This document shows, piece by piece, positions 37,952 to 47,255 of a DNA stretch of 64,000 bases. A program made the translations under genes and the position numbers. The notes under the pieces were generated by a model, which saw only the letters and a list, made by a program, of their open reading frames with translations, did not search any database and was not told where the DNA came from. The DNA comes from Prado023 sp963697345 (GTDB taxonomy: Bacteria; Actinomycetota; Actinomycetes; S36-B12; CAIYMF01): positions 49,233 to 113,232 of the forward strand of contig CAVONS010000001.1 in assembly GCA_963697345.1 (NCBI GenBank). Direction: 5' to 3'. How positions within the stretch are numbered: the first letter of the stretch is position 1; every line of letters begins with the position of its first letter.

Positions 37952-39122
37952 ATGACGGTTGTTCTCGAGCCCGATGTCCTTACCCGCGATGGGATCCGTG
38001 ATGCGGTCGGGGGTGAACCGGAGGTCGCCGCCTCCTTCGATGAGTTGGCGGTCGTGATGCGCAACCACCCCGAGACCGCAACCGTGGTTCTTGGGCCGAG
38101 CGTCGACGGAGAGACTGGCGCTCGAGTTCGCCGAGCGAACCCGAGCCAGCAACCCCACGCTGGGCGTGGTGCTGGTCCGGCGACGGATCGATGCAGTCCT
38201 GTTGGCGTCGGCGCTGCGAGCCGGCATCCGCGAGGTCATCAGTGAGCGCGACCTCCCAGGCCTGAGTGAGGCCGTCCAGCGCAGCAGGGCATTGACAAGG
38301 GCCCTGCGCAACCCGGATGACACCAATATGGAATCCGGGGAGTCGAATCTCGCCCACCTCTTCACGGTCTTCTCCCCCAAGGGCGGGGCCGGGAAGACAA
38401 CATTCTCGGTGAATGTCAGCGTGGGGCTGGCCAGCAGGGGCTACTCGACCCTCCTCATCGATCTCGACCTCGCCTTCGGTGATGTGCCGATCTCGTTGGG
38501 CCTGCGCCCGGAGCACGACTTCGAGGAGATGGTCGCCATGGGCGAGCGCCTCGATGCCGCTGCTCTCAAGCGCTTGGTCACGGTGCACGATTCAGGCTTG
38601 CACGTCATGGCTCCCCCGACCGATCCCGGCGTGACAGAGCGGGTCACGATCGCACTGGTGCGCCGGCTCATCACCGTGGCCATGAAGGAGTACCAGTACG
38701 TCATCGTCGACACCGCCCCGCAGATGGACGAGCGCTCGTTGACTGTCATGGAGAACTCCGACACGGTGTTCATGTTGACGACCCTGGACATCCCCAGCCT
38801 GAAGAACTTGAAGATCGCCCTCGAGACGCTCCGGGTTGTCAACTTCCCCATGGATCGCGTGAAGGTGGTCATGAACCGGGCCGACTCCAAGGTGGGCCTC
38901 GACGCCGGCGAGGTCGAGAAGACACTGGGAGTGCCGGTTGTCGCCTTCGTCCCCAGCTCGCGGCTCGTGCCAGCCTCAACGAACCGAGGGGTGCCCGTGA
39001 TCACCGATCAACCCAAGAGCCCAGTATCGATCGCGTTGAACCGCCTGATCAGCACCGAGATCATCAAGGAGGCGCCCGCTTCCGAGAAGCGCGGCCTCTT
39101 CGGATTGCGGAGGGAATCATGA
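37952..39122 (+). CDS. cpaE: CpaE/TadZ-like P-loop ATPase (one +1 frameshift)
   Basis: The N-terminal receiver-like domain (MTVVLEPDVLTRDGIRDAV, ATVVLGPSVD) switches frame near 38105 (GTCGACGGAGAG, one extra base) into the rest. The rest contains the deviant Walker A KGGAGKTTF, LIDLDLAFGDVP and VIVDTAPQMDE. MinD/ParA-type ATPases of this kind localise Tad machinery at the cell pole or membrane. The total length mod 3 is 1. The stop overlaps the cpaF ATG (ATGA), and the start lies four bases after the cpaB stop. Confidence 0.85.
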
Positions 39123-40502
39123 GTCTGTCCGATCGGCTCAGCCAGGCCCGGAAGGGCCGCGAGGCTGAGCTCAGCTCCTCAGAGGAGCCCGTCGCGTCAT
39201 CGCGCGCGTCAACACGCAAGCGGTCGGTGGACCCGTACGCGGACATCAAGAAGAAGGTGCACGCCGCCCTCGTCGAGTCCCTGGGGCCGCAGCTGTACCA
39301 CACGCAGCTGTCGGAATCTGAGCTCAACCAGCGGGTGCGCGTCGTCCTGCACGACGTGCTCACACGCGACGAGACGCCCCTGCCTGCGGCCGAGCGCGCG
39401 ACGCTCGCACAGCAGATCTCCGACGAGATCCTCGGATACGGCCCGCTGGAGCCGTTCCTCCGCGACCCGGAGATCACCGAGGTCATGGTCAACGGCTTCG
39501 ACACCGTCTACATCGAGCGGGACGGCAAGATCGAGCAGGTGGACGCGGCGTTCACCGACGACGCCCATCTGCGCCGAACGATCGACAAGATCGTCGGGCG
39601 CGTCGGACGACGCGTCGACGAGTCCTCGCCGATGGTCGATGCGCGCCTGCCCGATGGATCTCGCGTGAACGCGATCGTCCCCCCTCTGGCCGTCGACGGT
39701 GCTGCGCTCACGATCCGCAAGTTCGCGACCGATCCCTACACGGTCGATGACCTGGTCGCCTTCGGCACGATGACCAAGGATGTCGCCGACTTCCTCGACG
39801 CATGCGTGCGCGGGAAGGCGAACATCCTGGTCGCCGGCGGCACGGGCGCCGGGAAGACGACGACCCTGAACGTGCTCAGTTCGCTTCATCCCGGAGACCG
39901 AGCGCATCGTCACGATCGAGGACGCCGCCGAGCTCCAGCTGAACCAGGACCACGTGATCCGCCTCGAGGCACGGCCGGCCAACATCGAGGGCCGCGGCGA
40001 GGTGACGATCCGGGACCTCGTCAAGAACTCGCTGCGCATGCGCCCCGACCGCATCGTCGTCGGCGAGGTCCGCGACGCCGCCGCGCTCGACATGCTCCAG
40101 GCCATGAACACCGGCCACGACGGCTCCATCTGCACCGTCCACGCCAACACGCCACGCGACACCTTGGCTCGCATCGAGACGATGGTGCTCATGGCTGGCG
40201 TCGACCTGCCCGTGCGGGCGATCCGCGAGCAGGTCTCCAGCGCCATCGACCTCGTCGTCCAGCAGGCTCGCCTCAAGGACGGCACCCGCCACATCACCCA
40301 CATCACCGAGGTGGTGGGCATGGAGGGCGACGTGATCACGATGCAGGACATCTACAAGTTCGACTACGACGCCGGCTTCGACGCCGACGGCCACCCCCTT
40401 GGCACCTTGGTGACGACGGGCCTGCGCCCGAAGTTCCTCTCCAAGCTCGCCCAGAGCGGCGTGCACGTCGACACCTCCGTGTTCGCCTTCGACAGGACGT
40501 GA
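39119..40502 (+). CDS. cpaF: CpaF/TadA secretion ATPase (one +1 frameshift)
   Basis: About 460 aa. The N-terminal ILGYGPLEPFLRDPEITEVM and VMVNGFDTVYIERDGKI are typical CpaF. Walker A VAGGTGAGKTTTLNVLSS is followed by the break at about 39886 (TCGCTTCATC, one extra base). The sequence resumes with IPETERIVTIEDAAELQL, the Asp box, MRPDRIVVGEVRDAAALDML (Walker B) and GHDGSICTVHANTPRD (His box). This hexameric ATPase powers extension and assembly of Flp pili together with TadB and TadC. The length mod 3 is 1, consistent with a single insertion. Confidence 0.9.
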
Positions 40503-40504
40503 TC

Positions 40505-42491
40505 ATGAGCGGCCGAGGAATGAGATGGTCGGCCGCAGCTGGCGGTCGTAGCGTTGCTGGGGCTCAACGCGGGCGTCGCGTGGGCGGCACCCGAGGGACG
40601 CATCCAACAGGTGGAGTCCACCGACGGGGTCGTCACCTACATCCTGTCGGCTGAGGGTCTGGCCGAGGGCGAGACGATCGATCCAGCCAGCGTCAGCACA
40701 ACCCTGGGCGGAGTCGACGCCCCCACCACGGCCGAGCCGGTTGCCTCGGACGCGCCCACCGTCGACCGCACCACGATGATCGTGCTTGACGCCAGCGGGT
40801 CGATGGGCGACGCCGAGAAGTTGATCCAGGCCCAGGCTGCCGCGAAGCTCTACCTGGAGACCCTTCCCTCCGACGTCGAGGCCGGGTTGGTCACGTTCTC
40901 CGACACAGCCGAGGTCGCGGTGGCACCGACCGCCGACCGTGCTGCCGTCGTCGCAGGCATCGACGCGCTCGAGGCCGGTGGGGCAACGGCGCTCAACGAC
41001 GCGATCGTCCTGACCGTCGATCAGTTGGGCACTGAGGGCACACGCAACGCAGTCGTGCTCTCCGACGGCAATGACGCCGGCAGTGACACCTCGGCCAAGA
41101 AGGCCGCCAAGGTGCTCGCGGAGTCGGGAGTCGTGCTCGATGCCGTGTCGCTGGGGACTGGCAAGCAGACGGCGCAGTTGGCCAAGTTCGCCACGGCGGG
41201 CAACGGCAGCGTGGTCACCGCGACGGACGCTGCAGAACTCACCGCAGCCTTCGAATCCGCAGCGCAGGACGGTCGTGAACCAGCTGGCCGTCACCGCCGA
41301 GATCCCAGCCGGCGTCGAGGCCGGCACCTCGGAACTGGTCTCAGCCGCCTTGGTCGGTGAGCATTCCGATCACGGACAGTGCCGTGGCGGTGATCGGTGC
41401 CGCGGGCGTTGCCGCTCCCTCCGCGACAGCCGTGGCGTATGGACCGATCCCCGTGGCCGAACCGGAATCCTCGCTGATGGAGAGCATCCTGGTTCCTGCC
41501 CTTGGTCCTCAGCCTCATGTTCCTGGCGATCGGGGCAATCATGGCGCTGGCCATCGGGGCGCTGGACACGAAGAACAAGCAGTCCGGGCGGGTGAACCGC
41601 CGGCTCCAGGAAGTGTCGCATGGTGGGTGCGCCCACCGGCTGGCCGCTCCAGCTGCCAAGTCGACAACACCGTGCTTGGCGAGAGCCCCACGGTTCGCAA
41701 GGCGGTCTCCTTCGCCGACAAGGTGGCCGCAAGTCGGGACACCAGCGCGCTCGCCATGAAGCTGGACGATGGCCAACGTGACGCTGCGGCCCGGCGAATG
41801 GGCGGTGGTCCACATGCTGGTCGATCGTGCTGGCCGGGCTCCTGGCCACACTGCTCTCCGGGTTCAACATCCTGCTCACCCTGCTCGCCATCGTCGCCGG
41901 GATCGTCGTGCCTTGGCTCTTCCTGAGCTACCGCGCCAGCAAGCGACGCAAGCCGAGTTCTACGCAATGCTCCCCGACTCGCTGCAGATGCTCGCCGGAA
42001 GCCTTTCGGCGGGCTACTCGCTTCCACAGGCGCTGGACAACGTGGCCAAGGAGTCCGGCGGCACGATGGGCATGGAGATCAACCGTGCGCTCATCGAGAG
42101 CCGGCTGGGCTCTGCCCATCGAGGAGTCACTCGAGGCCGTCGCGCAGCGGATGGACAGCGAGGACTTCCACTGGACCGTCATGGCAATTCGGATCAATCG
42201 ACAGGTGGGCGGCAACCTCGCCGAGGTGCTGACCAACGTGGCCAAGACCGTGCGCGAGCGGGAGCGACTTCGCCGACAGGTGCAAGGCGCTGTCTGCGGA
42301 GGGCAAGCTCTCGGCATGGGTCCTGGCACTGCTTCCCCTGTTCGTCGCCTTCTTCATCGTCTGGCGCAATCCGGACTACCTCGAGCCGCTGTACACCAAC
42401 CTGGTCGGTTGGATCATGATCGCGGTCGGTGTCGTCCTCTATCATCGCAGGCATCTTCTGGATGCGCAAGCTCGTCAACATGGAGGTCTAG
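40505..42491 (+). CDS. VWA domain fused to TadB-type T2SS F platform protein (about eleven frameshifts)
   Basis: Reconstructed about 660 aa. An N-terminal signal-like helix (VVALLGLNAGVAWA) leads to an outside von Willebrand A domain with an intact MIDAS start (DASGSMG, 40790-40812), TLN-like ALNDAI and SDGNDAG. A transmembrane helix (VLSLMFLAIGAIMALAIG) follows, then the TadB/T2SF cytoplasmic domain (EFYAMLPDSLQMLAGSLSAG, GGNLAEVLTNVAKTVRER) and final helices (WVLALLPLFVAFFIV). Reading continues across breaks near 40545, 41268, 41352, 41498, 41610, 41768, 41824, 41945, 42108, 42283 and 42436. Most of these are explained by one extra base. The stop is 3 nt before tadC. Confidence 0.75.
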
Positions 42492-42494
42492 ACG

Positions 42495-43432
42495 ATGTCC
42501 ACCTGGTACCTGATCGGCGGCCTCGGCCTGATCTTCCTCGGGGTCGCCACGGTGATCTTGATGGCCGGGATCATCGGCAAGGAGCGCTCGCAGGTCTCCG
42601 CCTCGATGGCTGCGATCGAGGCCATCAGCGGGCCAGTCCCCGACGATATGCGCAGTCAGTACGACAAGCCCTTCAACGTCGCGCGTCACGAAGCCCACTC
42701 AGGCATGGCTGGCAAACGCCGCCCGAACAGCTCGCAGGCGCCAACTGGGCGAAGAACACGTCCAGGCGGCTCGACATGGCCGGCAATCCGGCAAACTGGG
42801 ACGCCGGAGCGCATTCTAGCCTCCAAGGCTGTCGCGGCAGTTGCGATCGGGGGCCTGGCGGTCCTGCTCCTCTGGCTGACGGGCCGGACATGGTCCGCGC
42901 TCCTGTGGGGAAGTGCGTCTTCGCAGTCGCAGGCTTCTTCCTGCCTGATCTGCTCCTGGTCAACACGGCCCAGAAACGCGCCGACAGCATTCGCAAGGCG
43001 CTGCCGAACACGATCGACCTCCTCACTGTCTCGGTTGAATCCGGGCTGGCATTCGATGCTGCCATGGCCAACGTTGCGAGGAACACCGAAGGGCCGCTGT
43101 CTGATGAGTTCCGCAGGGTTCTGCGCGAGATCCAGATCGGGTCGAGTCGCTCTGACGCCCTCCGGGCGCTGGCTGAACGCACCACCGTCGATGATCTGCG
43201 GATCTTCTTGAACTCGATGGTCCAAGCGGAGAAGCTCGGCATTCCCATCGCAGATGTCTTGCGTGTGCAGGCCTCAGAGATGCGTCTCAAGAAGTCGCAA
43301 CGGACTGAGGAGCAGGCTATGAAGCTCCCGGTGAAACTGGTCTTTCCCTTGCTGCTGTGCATCATGCCGCTGCTATTCATCGTGATCATTGGCCCTGCCG
43401 CGATCAACATCGCGCAGAACCTATTCACGTGA
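42495..43432 (+). CDS. tadC: TadC-type T2SS F platform protein (about four frameshifts)
   Basis: The N-terminal helix MSTWYLIGGLGLIFLGVATV is followed by a region broken near 42685, 42735, 42805 and 42915. The parts read WLANAAR, LAGANWAKNTSRRLDMAGNP and ERILASKAVAAVAIGG. The intact second half has the T2SF domain KALPNTIDLLTVSVESGLAF, NTEGPLSDEFRRVLREIQIG and the closing helix VKLVFPLLLCIMPLLFIV. It forms the inner-membrane platform with the TadB-type protein. It follows that gene by 3 nt. Confidence 0.83.
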
Positions 43433-43644
43433 GTCTGGATCGGAAACGGGGATGTCCCCTCGCGTGTCCCCCAGCACCCACTTCCCCACGAATCACCCAG
43501 CAGTTACGGTTATCAGTGTCCACCTCGGTAGAAGTTCCAGCAGGGTGTGGGGGACGAAGAGTGACCACCTCGATCCTTTCGAGGTCAATCGCACAAGAAT
43601 CCAACGGACCCGAACGGGCCGACCGATAAAGAAAGGCAATACTG
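43433..43644 (+). other. Structured leader region of the flp pilin gene
   Basis: This 212-bp gap holds GTCCCCCAGCACCC (43466-43479), which can pair with GGGTGTGGGGGAC (43543-43555), and a second hairpin, CCTCGA-TCCTTT-TCGAGG, near 43567-43583. A pilin gene needs a high message level, so a stabilising leader is plausible. No convincing -35/-10 was found; TTACGGTTATCA near 43504-43514 is the best candidate. Confidence 0.35.
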
Positions 43645-43854
43645 ATGCTGAACACTTACACCGACCTTGAGGTCCGCGTCCGTGAGTTCGCCCGCAAGGC
43701 CCGCCGTGACGAGGGCGCGACCGCCGTTGAGTACGGCCTGATGGTCGCCCTCATCGCCGTGGTCATCATCGCCGCCGTCGCCCTGCTGGGCGACCGCGTC
43801 GCCGACACCTTCAGCACGGTCGCCAAGACCATCTGGTTGATAGTCGGATCATGA
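43645..43854 (+). CDS. flp: Flp-type IVb pilin (first copy)
   Basis: A 69-aa pilin: a basic leader ending RDEG, then the class IVb signature ATAVEYGLMVALIAVVIIAA with Glu5 and Tyr6 after the expected Gly|Ala cleavage. A short tail (DTFSTVAKTIWLIVGS) follows. This is the major structural subunit of the Flp/Tad pilus, cleaved by a TadV/CpaA prepilin peptidase that is not in this window. AGAAAGG precedes the ATG. Confidence 0.92.
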   Translation: MLNTYTDLEVRVREFARKARRDEGATAVEYGLMVALIAVVIIAAVALLGDRVADTFSTVAKTIWLIVGS

Positions 43855-43916
43855 TGCGGGGTGCGGCTATGTCCTCACCCCTCAGTTCGTTTGAGCACAG
43901 GAAGCGGAGGACGAGG

Positions 43917-44091
43917 ATGAACGGACGTCGACTGGCACCGCTCGACGACCGAGGCGCGACCGCGGTTGAGTACGGGTTGATGATCGCGCTTCATCGCCGT
44001 CGTCATCATCGCGGCCGTCACGCTGGTCGGCCAGGGAGTCATCGGCAATTTCGGCAGGAATGACAGCGCGATCTATTCCGCGCTCGACTAG
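43917..44091 (+). CDS. Flp-type IVb pilin (second copy, +1 frameshift)
   Basis: The ATG 43917 follows GGAGG. It reads MNGRRLAPLDDRG|ATAVEYGLMIA and then breaks at GCGCTTCATC (about 43989). Removing one T gives LIAVVIIAAVTLVGQGVIG and a stop at 44089-44091, for a 57-aa pilin. The break falls in the same helix that is intact in the first copy (GCCCTCATC there). This may be a minor pilin or a duplicate major one. Confidence 0.8.
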
Positions 44092-44139
44092 TGGCACCGA
44101 CGGCGGCCACTGACGTGCGCGTCGGCGACGACCTAATCA

Positions 44140-44171
44140 AAGGGCAGCCCGGATAGTGTGGGGCTGCCCTT
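44140..44171 (+). terminator. Hairpin terminator of the Tad operon
   Basis: A perfect 11-bp stem, AAGGGCAGCCC (44140-44150) with GGGCTGCCCTT (44161-44171), and a 10-nt loop. It lies about 50 bp after the second flp stop and overlaps the annotated start of the next gene. Confidence 0.6.
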
Positions 44172-45561
44172 CGCCGCGGTCTTGGGCGTTGTGGCTGGGT
44201 TGGCCATCTTCACCGTCTCAATGAGCGCGCTGCGGGACATCGATCTGTACTGGCACCTCCTCGCGGGTGCACAGCTCCGCAGTGGGGTGCCAGCCGACTC
44301 GATCGGCCTTGGTTGGAGCTACGCACCCTCCCAGCGCGAGTGGATGTCCACACAATGGCTCTCTGAACTTCTCCTGTACTGGATCCACCAAGCAGGGGGT
44401 TGGGCCGCCCTCGCAGGCCTGCGAGTGGTATCAGCGGCCCTCGCGATCGGGCTTGTTGCCAGGGCCACGCTACGCGGTCGCCCGGCAGCTGTGGCAGGGC
44501 TTCCGTTCCTCGTCGCGATGACCGCCATCGCCTACGCTTCCCAGGAACGCCCCCAGCAGGCCAGTTTCATCGGGGCAGCTGTGCTGGGCGGTGTTCTGGC
44601 AGTCGGCATTACTGAATCACGGCTGCCCCGCTGGTACCTCCTGATCCCCGGCACCATCTTGTGGGCCAACCTCCACGGTGGCTGGATCCTCGTGCCAGTC
44701 GTGCTAGGCCTGATCTCGTTCGGCCGGATGCTGGACCACGGTCCACGGGACAACGCCGGGCGCAGGGCCCTCGGACTGACGATGGTGACCGTGGCGAGCG
44801 GTGCGCTCACGCCGGCAGGCCTGGCGGGCGTGACGGCGCCCTTCCGGGTCAGGGCTGCCGCCGAGTTGATCATCGAGTGGCAACCCACGGAACCGACTTC
44901 AGCGATCGGGATCTTCACCATCGCAATGCTGGTGCTGGTCGGGCTGGGATGGGCCCGGTCCGATCGGGTACCCCCCTCTGAGGTCGTAGCGGTCTTCGCC
45001 TGCTTGGTCTTTGCATGGATCGCATGGCGAAACGTCGCGCCGGGCCTGGCGCTGCTTGCCCCGATCACAGCGCAACGACTCGAGGACGCGTTCCCCCGCG
45101 TCAGGGCTGGGGAACCGAAGTGGTCGGCGCCTGTGGGAATCGGCGTCGCGCTCGCGCTGGGCGTGATGGGTCTGGTCGGGCTCGTCGGCCGCGACCATCT
45201 CCCCAGTGACAAGTACCCGGTGAATCTGGTCGCCTCGATCGCCGAGCTTCCCCCCGCCCAGCGGGTCCTGAACCACTACCCGGTGGGCGGGATGATCCTC
45301 TACTTCGCCGGCCCCGGCGTCAGGGTGGGAATCGACGGCCGCACCGATCGATACGGAGCGGAGTACCTCGAGGCGTACCGCAGCCTGCCCTTCCTCCAGG
45401 GCGACTGGGAGCCACTGCTCGCCGAGCTCGACCCTACGAGCGCCCTTCTCCAGCGGGAGAGCGCCCTGGCGTACTACCTGACCGAGGTCCGTGGCTGGCA
45501 GCAGGTCGGGGAGGAGGAGAGCGGCTACGTGCTCCTCCTGGATCCGCAGGGCCGTCCATGA
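44158..45561 (+). CDS. Polytopic membrane protein, GT-C glycosyltransferase-like
   Basis: A 467-aa protein with about nine to ten transmembrane helices and a C-terminal outside segment. After the first helix comes RDIDLYWHLLAG, an acidic loop with Asp near the membrane as in GT-C enzymes. Later come WANLHGGWILV and NVAPGLALLAPITAQR. The C-terminal part (LNHYPVGGMILYFAGPGVRVGIDGRTDRYG) resembles the soluble end of uncharacterised actinobacterial membrane proteins of this type. Neither substrate nor donor is known. The GTG at 44158 lies in the loop of a terminator-like hairpin, so the true start may be GTG 44191. Confidence 0.7.
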   Translation: MGLPFAAVLGVVAGLAIFTVSMSALRDIDLYWHLLAGAQLRSGVPADSIGLGWSYAPSQREWMSTQWLSELLLYWIHQAGGWAALAGLRVVSAALAIGLVARATLRGRPAAVAGLPFLVAMTAIAYASQERPQQASFIGAAVLGGVLAVGITESRLPRWYLLIPGTILWANLHGGWILVPVVLGLISFGRMLDHGPRDNAGRRALGLTMVTVASGALTPAGLAGVTAPFRVRAAAELIIEWQPTEPTSAIGIFTIAMLVLVGLGWARSDRVPPSEVVAVFACLVFAWIAWRNVAPGLALLAPITAQRLEDAFPRVRAGEPKWSAPVGIGVALALGVMGLVGLVGRDHLPSDKYPVNLVASIAELPPAQRVLNHYPVGGMILYFAGPGVRVGIDGRTDRYGAEYLEAYRSLPFLQGDWEPLLAELDPTSALLQRESALAYYLTEVRGWQQVGEEESGYVLLLDPQGRP

Positions 45562-45623
45562 CGGGTGTACCCCGGAGGATCACCAAAGGGCACCTGGCCG
45601 TTGGCAACCCCACGACCTCATGA
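45558..45623 (+). CDS. Possible 21-codon coupling ORF
   Basis: An ATG overlapping the stop of the preceding gene opens a 21-residue frame (MTGVPRRITKGHLAVGNPTT plus Ser). Its TGA overlaps the ATG of the next gene. Two ATGA junctions in a row would carry ribosomes from one membrane-protein gene to the next. It may have no function as a peptide. Confidence 0.3.
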   Translation: MTGVPRRITKGHLAVGNPTTS

Positions 45624-46654
45624 CAAGCCAATCGCCAATCCGAAGAGTGCTGGCGGTACTCGCCCCACTCCTGGGTTGCCTCGCAGTCCTCCTGATCGCC
45701 CGCTGGCAAGCGGATCGTGGCGTCCTACTGGACTTCTACCCCCTCTATCACGGCGCGACGAATCTCCTGGAGTATGGCGACGCCTATCGGCAGGATCCCC
45801 CGGAACCGACCGGGCTGGGTCGCATCGGGAATCCCTACCCCCTGCACGCTGTCCTCGTGGCCGGAGTTCCCTTCGCCCCGCTCCCTCCGGTAGCCGCAGG
45901 GATCCTCTACACGATCGTCGTGGGCCTCGCATGGATCGCGGCAATCCGGTATGCCAGGCAGTCGTGGGCGTGGCTGCTGTGGTGGCCGATGTGGGACGCC
46001 ATCCGGATCCAGCAGGCCTCGGCACTGGTGACCGTCGCGATCATGGGCGCCGTGGGTGCCTCCCAACGCGGGCATCGAGCCGCCTTCCTCGTGGCGATGG
46101 TGCTCGCCTCGATCAAGCCCCAGCAGACCCTGGCCCTGCTGCTCCTGCTGGCCTGGGCTCAGCGGAGGTGGTGGCGCGAGATGCTGTTCACTGGCGCCGT
46201 GATCATCGGGCTGACCTTCATCCTCGAGCCGTCGTGGGTGCAACGGTGGATCGAGCGCGTACAACTGCGCTCGGAGCTCGTGGGGGGCGAACTCTGGCTG
46301 GGGTTCGTGCTCATCCCGCTGGCCGTCCTTGGATACCGCAGGGGATGGCACCTGTCTGCGGCCGCGGTGCTGTCGACAGGCTTGGCCCCGTGGCCCATCA
46401 CTGGCCAGTACGTGGCGTCCATCTGGCCGATCGGGATGCCGTGGCAGCGCATCGTGCTCATGACACTGGGCTCCACGATCGGCCTGCAGCTGACCATCCT
46501 CACCGACAACTACTGGCCGTTGCCAGCCGCCATGATGCTCGCCACAGCAATCGCGTGGCTACCGACGCTGGGAGAGTCGGAGATCAAGCACCCCGACGAC
46601 CCACCCGGATCCAGTCACGACCAGAGAAGCTCGGGGAAGCGCGCCCTCCGATAG
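45620..46654 (+). CDS. GT87-like membrane glycosyltransferase
   Basis: A 344-aa protein with about nine transmembrane helices. The first outside loop has DFYPLYHGATNLLEYGDAY and IGNPYPL, matching the D-(F/L)-x-x-Y/H-x-A...Y pattern of GT87-type (polyprenyl-phosphate-mannose-dependent) mannosyltransferases. SIKPQQTLALLLLLAWA and ITGQYVASIWPIG continue the family look. The C-terminal tail is charged and cytoplasmic. ATG 45620 is chosen from the ATGA junction with the mini-ORF; an upstream in-frame ATG would overlap the previous gene. The catalytic assignment is inferred from motif resemblance only. Confidence 0.65.
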   Translation: MTSQSPIRRVLAVLAPLLGCLAVLLIARWQADRGVLLDFYPLYHGATNLLEYGDAYRQDPPEPTGLGRIGNPYPLHAVLVAGVPFAPLPPVAAGILYTIVVGLAWIAAIRYARQSWAWLLWWPMWDAIRIQQASALVTVAIMGAVGASQRGHRAAFLVAMVLASIKPQQTLALLLLLAWAQRRWWREMLFTGAVIIGLTFILEPSWVQRWIERVQLRSELVGGELWLGFVLIPLAVLGYRRGWHLSAAAVLSTGLAPWPITGQYVASIWPIGMPWQRIVLMTLGSTIGLQLTILTDNYWPLPAAMMLATAIAWLPTLGESEIKHPDDPPGSSHDQRSSGKRALR

Positions 46655-46831
46655 AGGGCTGGCCGAAAGGTGCATGTGAGTGATGTCGGTGACCCAGAAG
46701 GCCGCCGGGCTCGAGCCGCCGGACGAGCAGGGCGTACTTGGCTTTGGTGCGCGTGACGAAGTCCATCCACCTGGGTCGAGCCTCGCAGCCGACACATCGG
46801 GAAGCCTCGACTTTGAGCGTGGTCGGGGTGT
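46655..46831. other. Non-coding tail between the GT87-like gene and a transposase remnant
   Basis: The minus strand downstream of the transposase stop reads open in one frame (TTLKVEASRCVGCEAR, then FVTRTKAKYALLVRRL), but it has no start and matches nothing I know. It is probably the 3' flank of the degenerate insertion sequence. No terminal repeats could be identified. Confidence 0.4.
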
Positions 46832-47131
46832 TCACGCCGCGTTCTTGACGGTCGCGGCGAGCAGGATACGGGCCCGGTAGTTGTGGTGGTTGACGTAGCC
46901 TCGTCCGGCTCGCTTGATGTTCTTCGCGTTCAGGTTCGCCGCCTCGGTCCGGGCGTTCGTGACCCGGGTGAGGCAGAAGGTGCGGATCTCGGTCTTCCAC
47001 GCTTTCAGGGTCTTGAACAGGGCGGCGGGTTCGGGCAGGTCGGTGGCCCGGACCGCGGCCTCGAGCTGGTCCCACCCGGTGTCGAAGTCCGCGTTCGGTG
47101 CGGGTGGCGAGCTGAGGTTCCACCGGACCAC
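46832..47131 (-). pseudogene. C-terminal remnant of an ISL3-type transposase
   Basis: About 99 residues in frame: WDQLEAAVRATDLPEPAAL, then LKAWKTEIRTFCLTRVTNAR, TEAANLNAKNIKRAGRGYVN and HHNYRARILLA. This is the conserved C-terminal DDE region of ISL3-family transposases, containing the catalytic Glu of the (R)TEAAN motif. The first about 300 residues are missing and no inverted repeats were found, so the element is inactive. Its relation to the full element at 62.6-64.0 kb is distant: the sequences differ. Confidence 0.75.
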
Positions 47132-47255
47132 GAGCCCTTCACATCATCAGGACACCACGCTAGAAGTCGGAGAGCCATGTTGCCTCCGCTGGTTGGTAGA
47201 AGTCGAGGGTCTGCCAGGACGGCGCAGCTCACCGACCCGCACCCGTTGCTGTTCC
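47132..47255. other. Non-coding spacer
   Basis: No gene or clear signal. It includes GAGCCCTTCACAT at about 47130, faintly like an ISL3 terminal repeat, but no partner repeat was found. Confidence 0.4.

Noticed and set aside
39886..43995. Programmed ribosomal frameshifting in cpaF and flp (both break at CTTCATC)
   Set aside because: Two sites share CTTCATC, but many other breaks in the same operon and elsewhere do not, and the first flp copy has the uninterrupted CTCATC. Sequencing insertion is simpler.
46584..46831. Coding continuation of the transposase remnant past its stop
   Set aside because: The open frame after the TGA has no transposase similarity and runs into the 3' end of the convergent membrane-protein gene.
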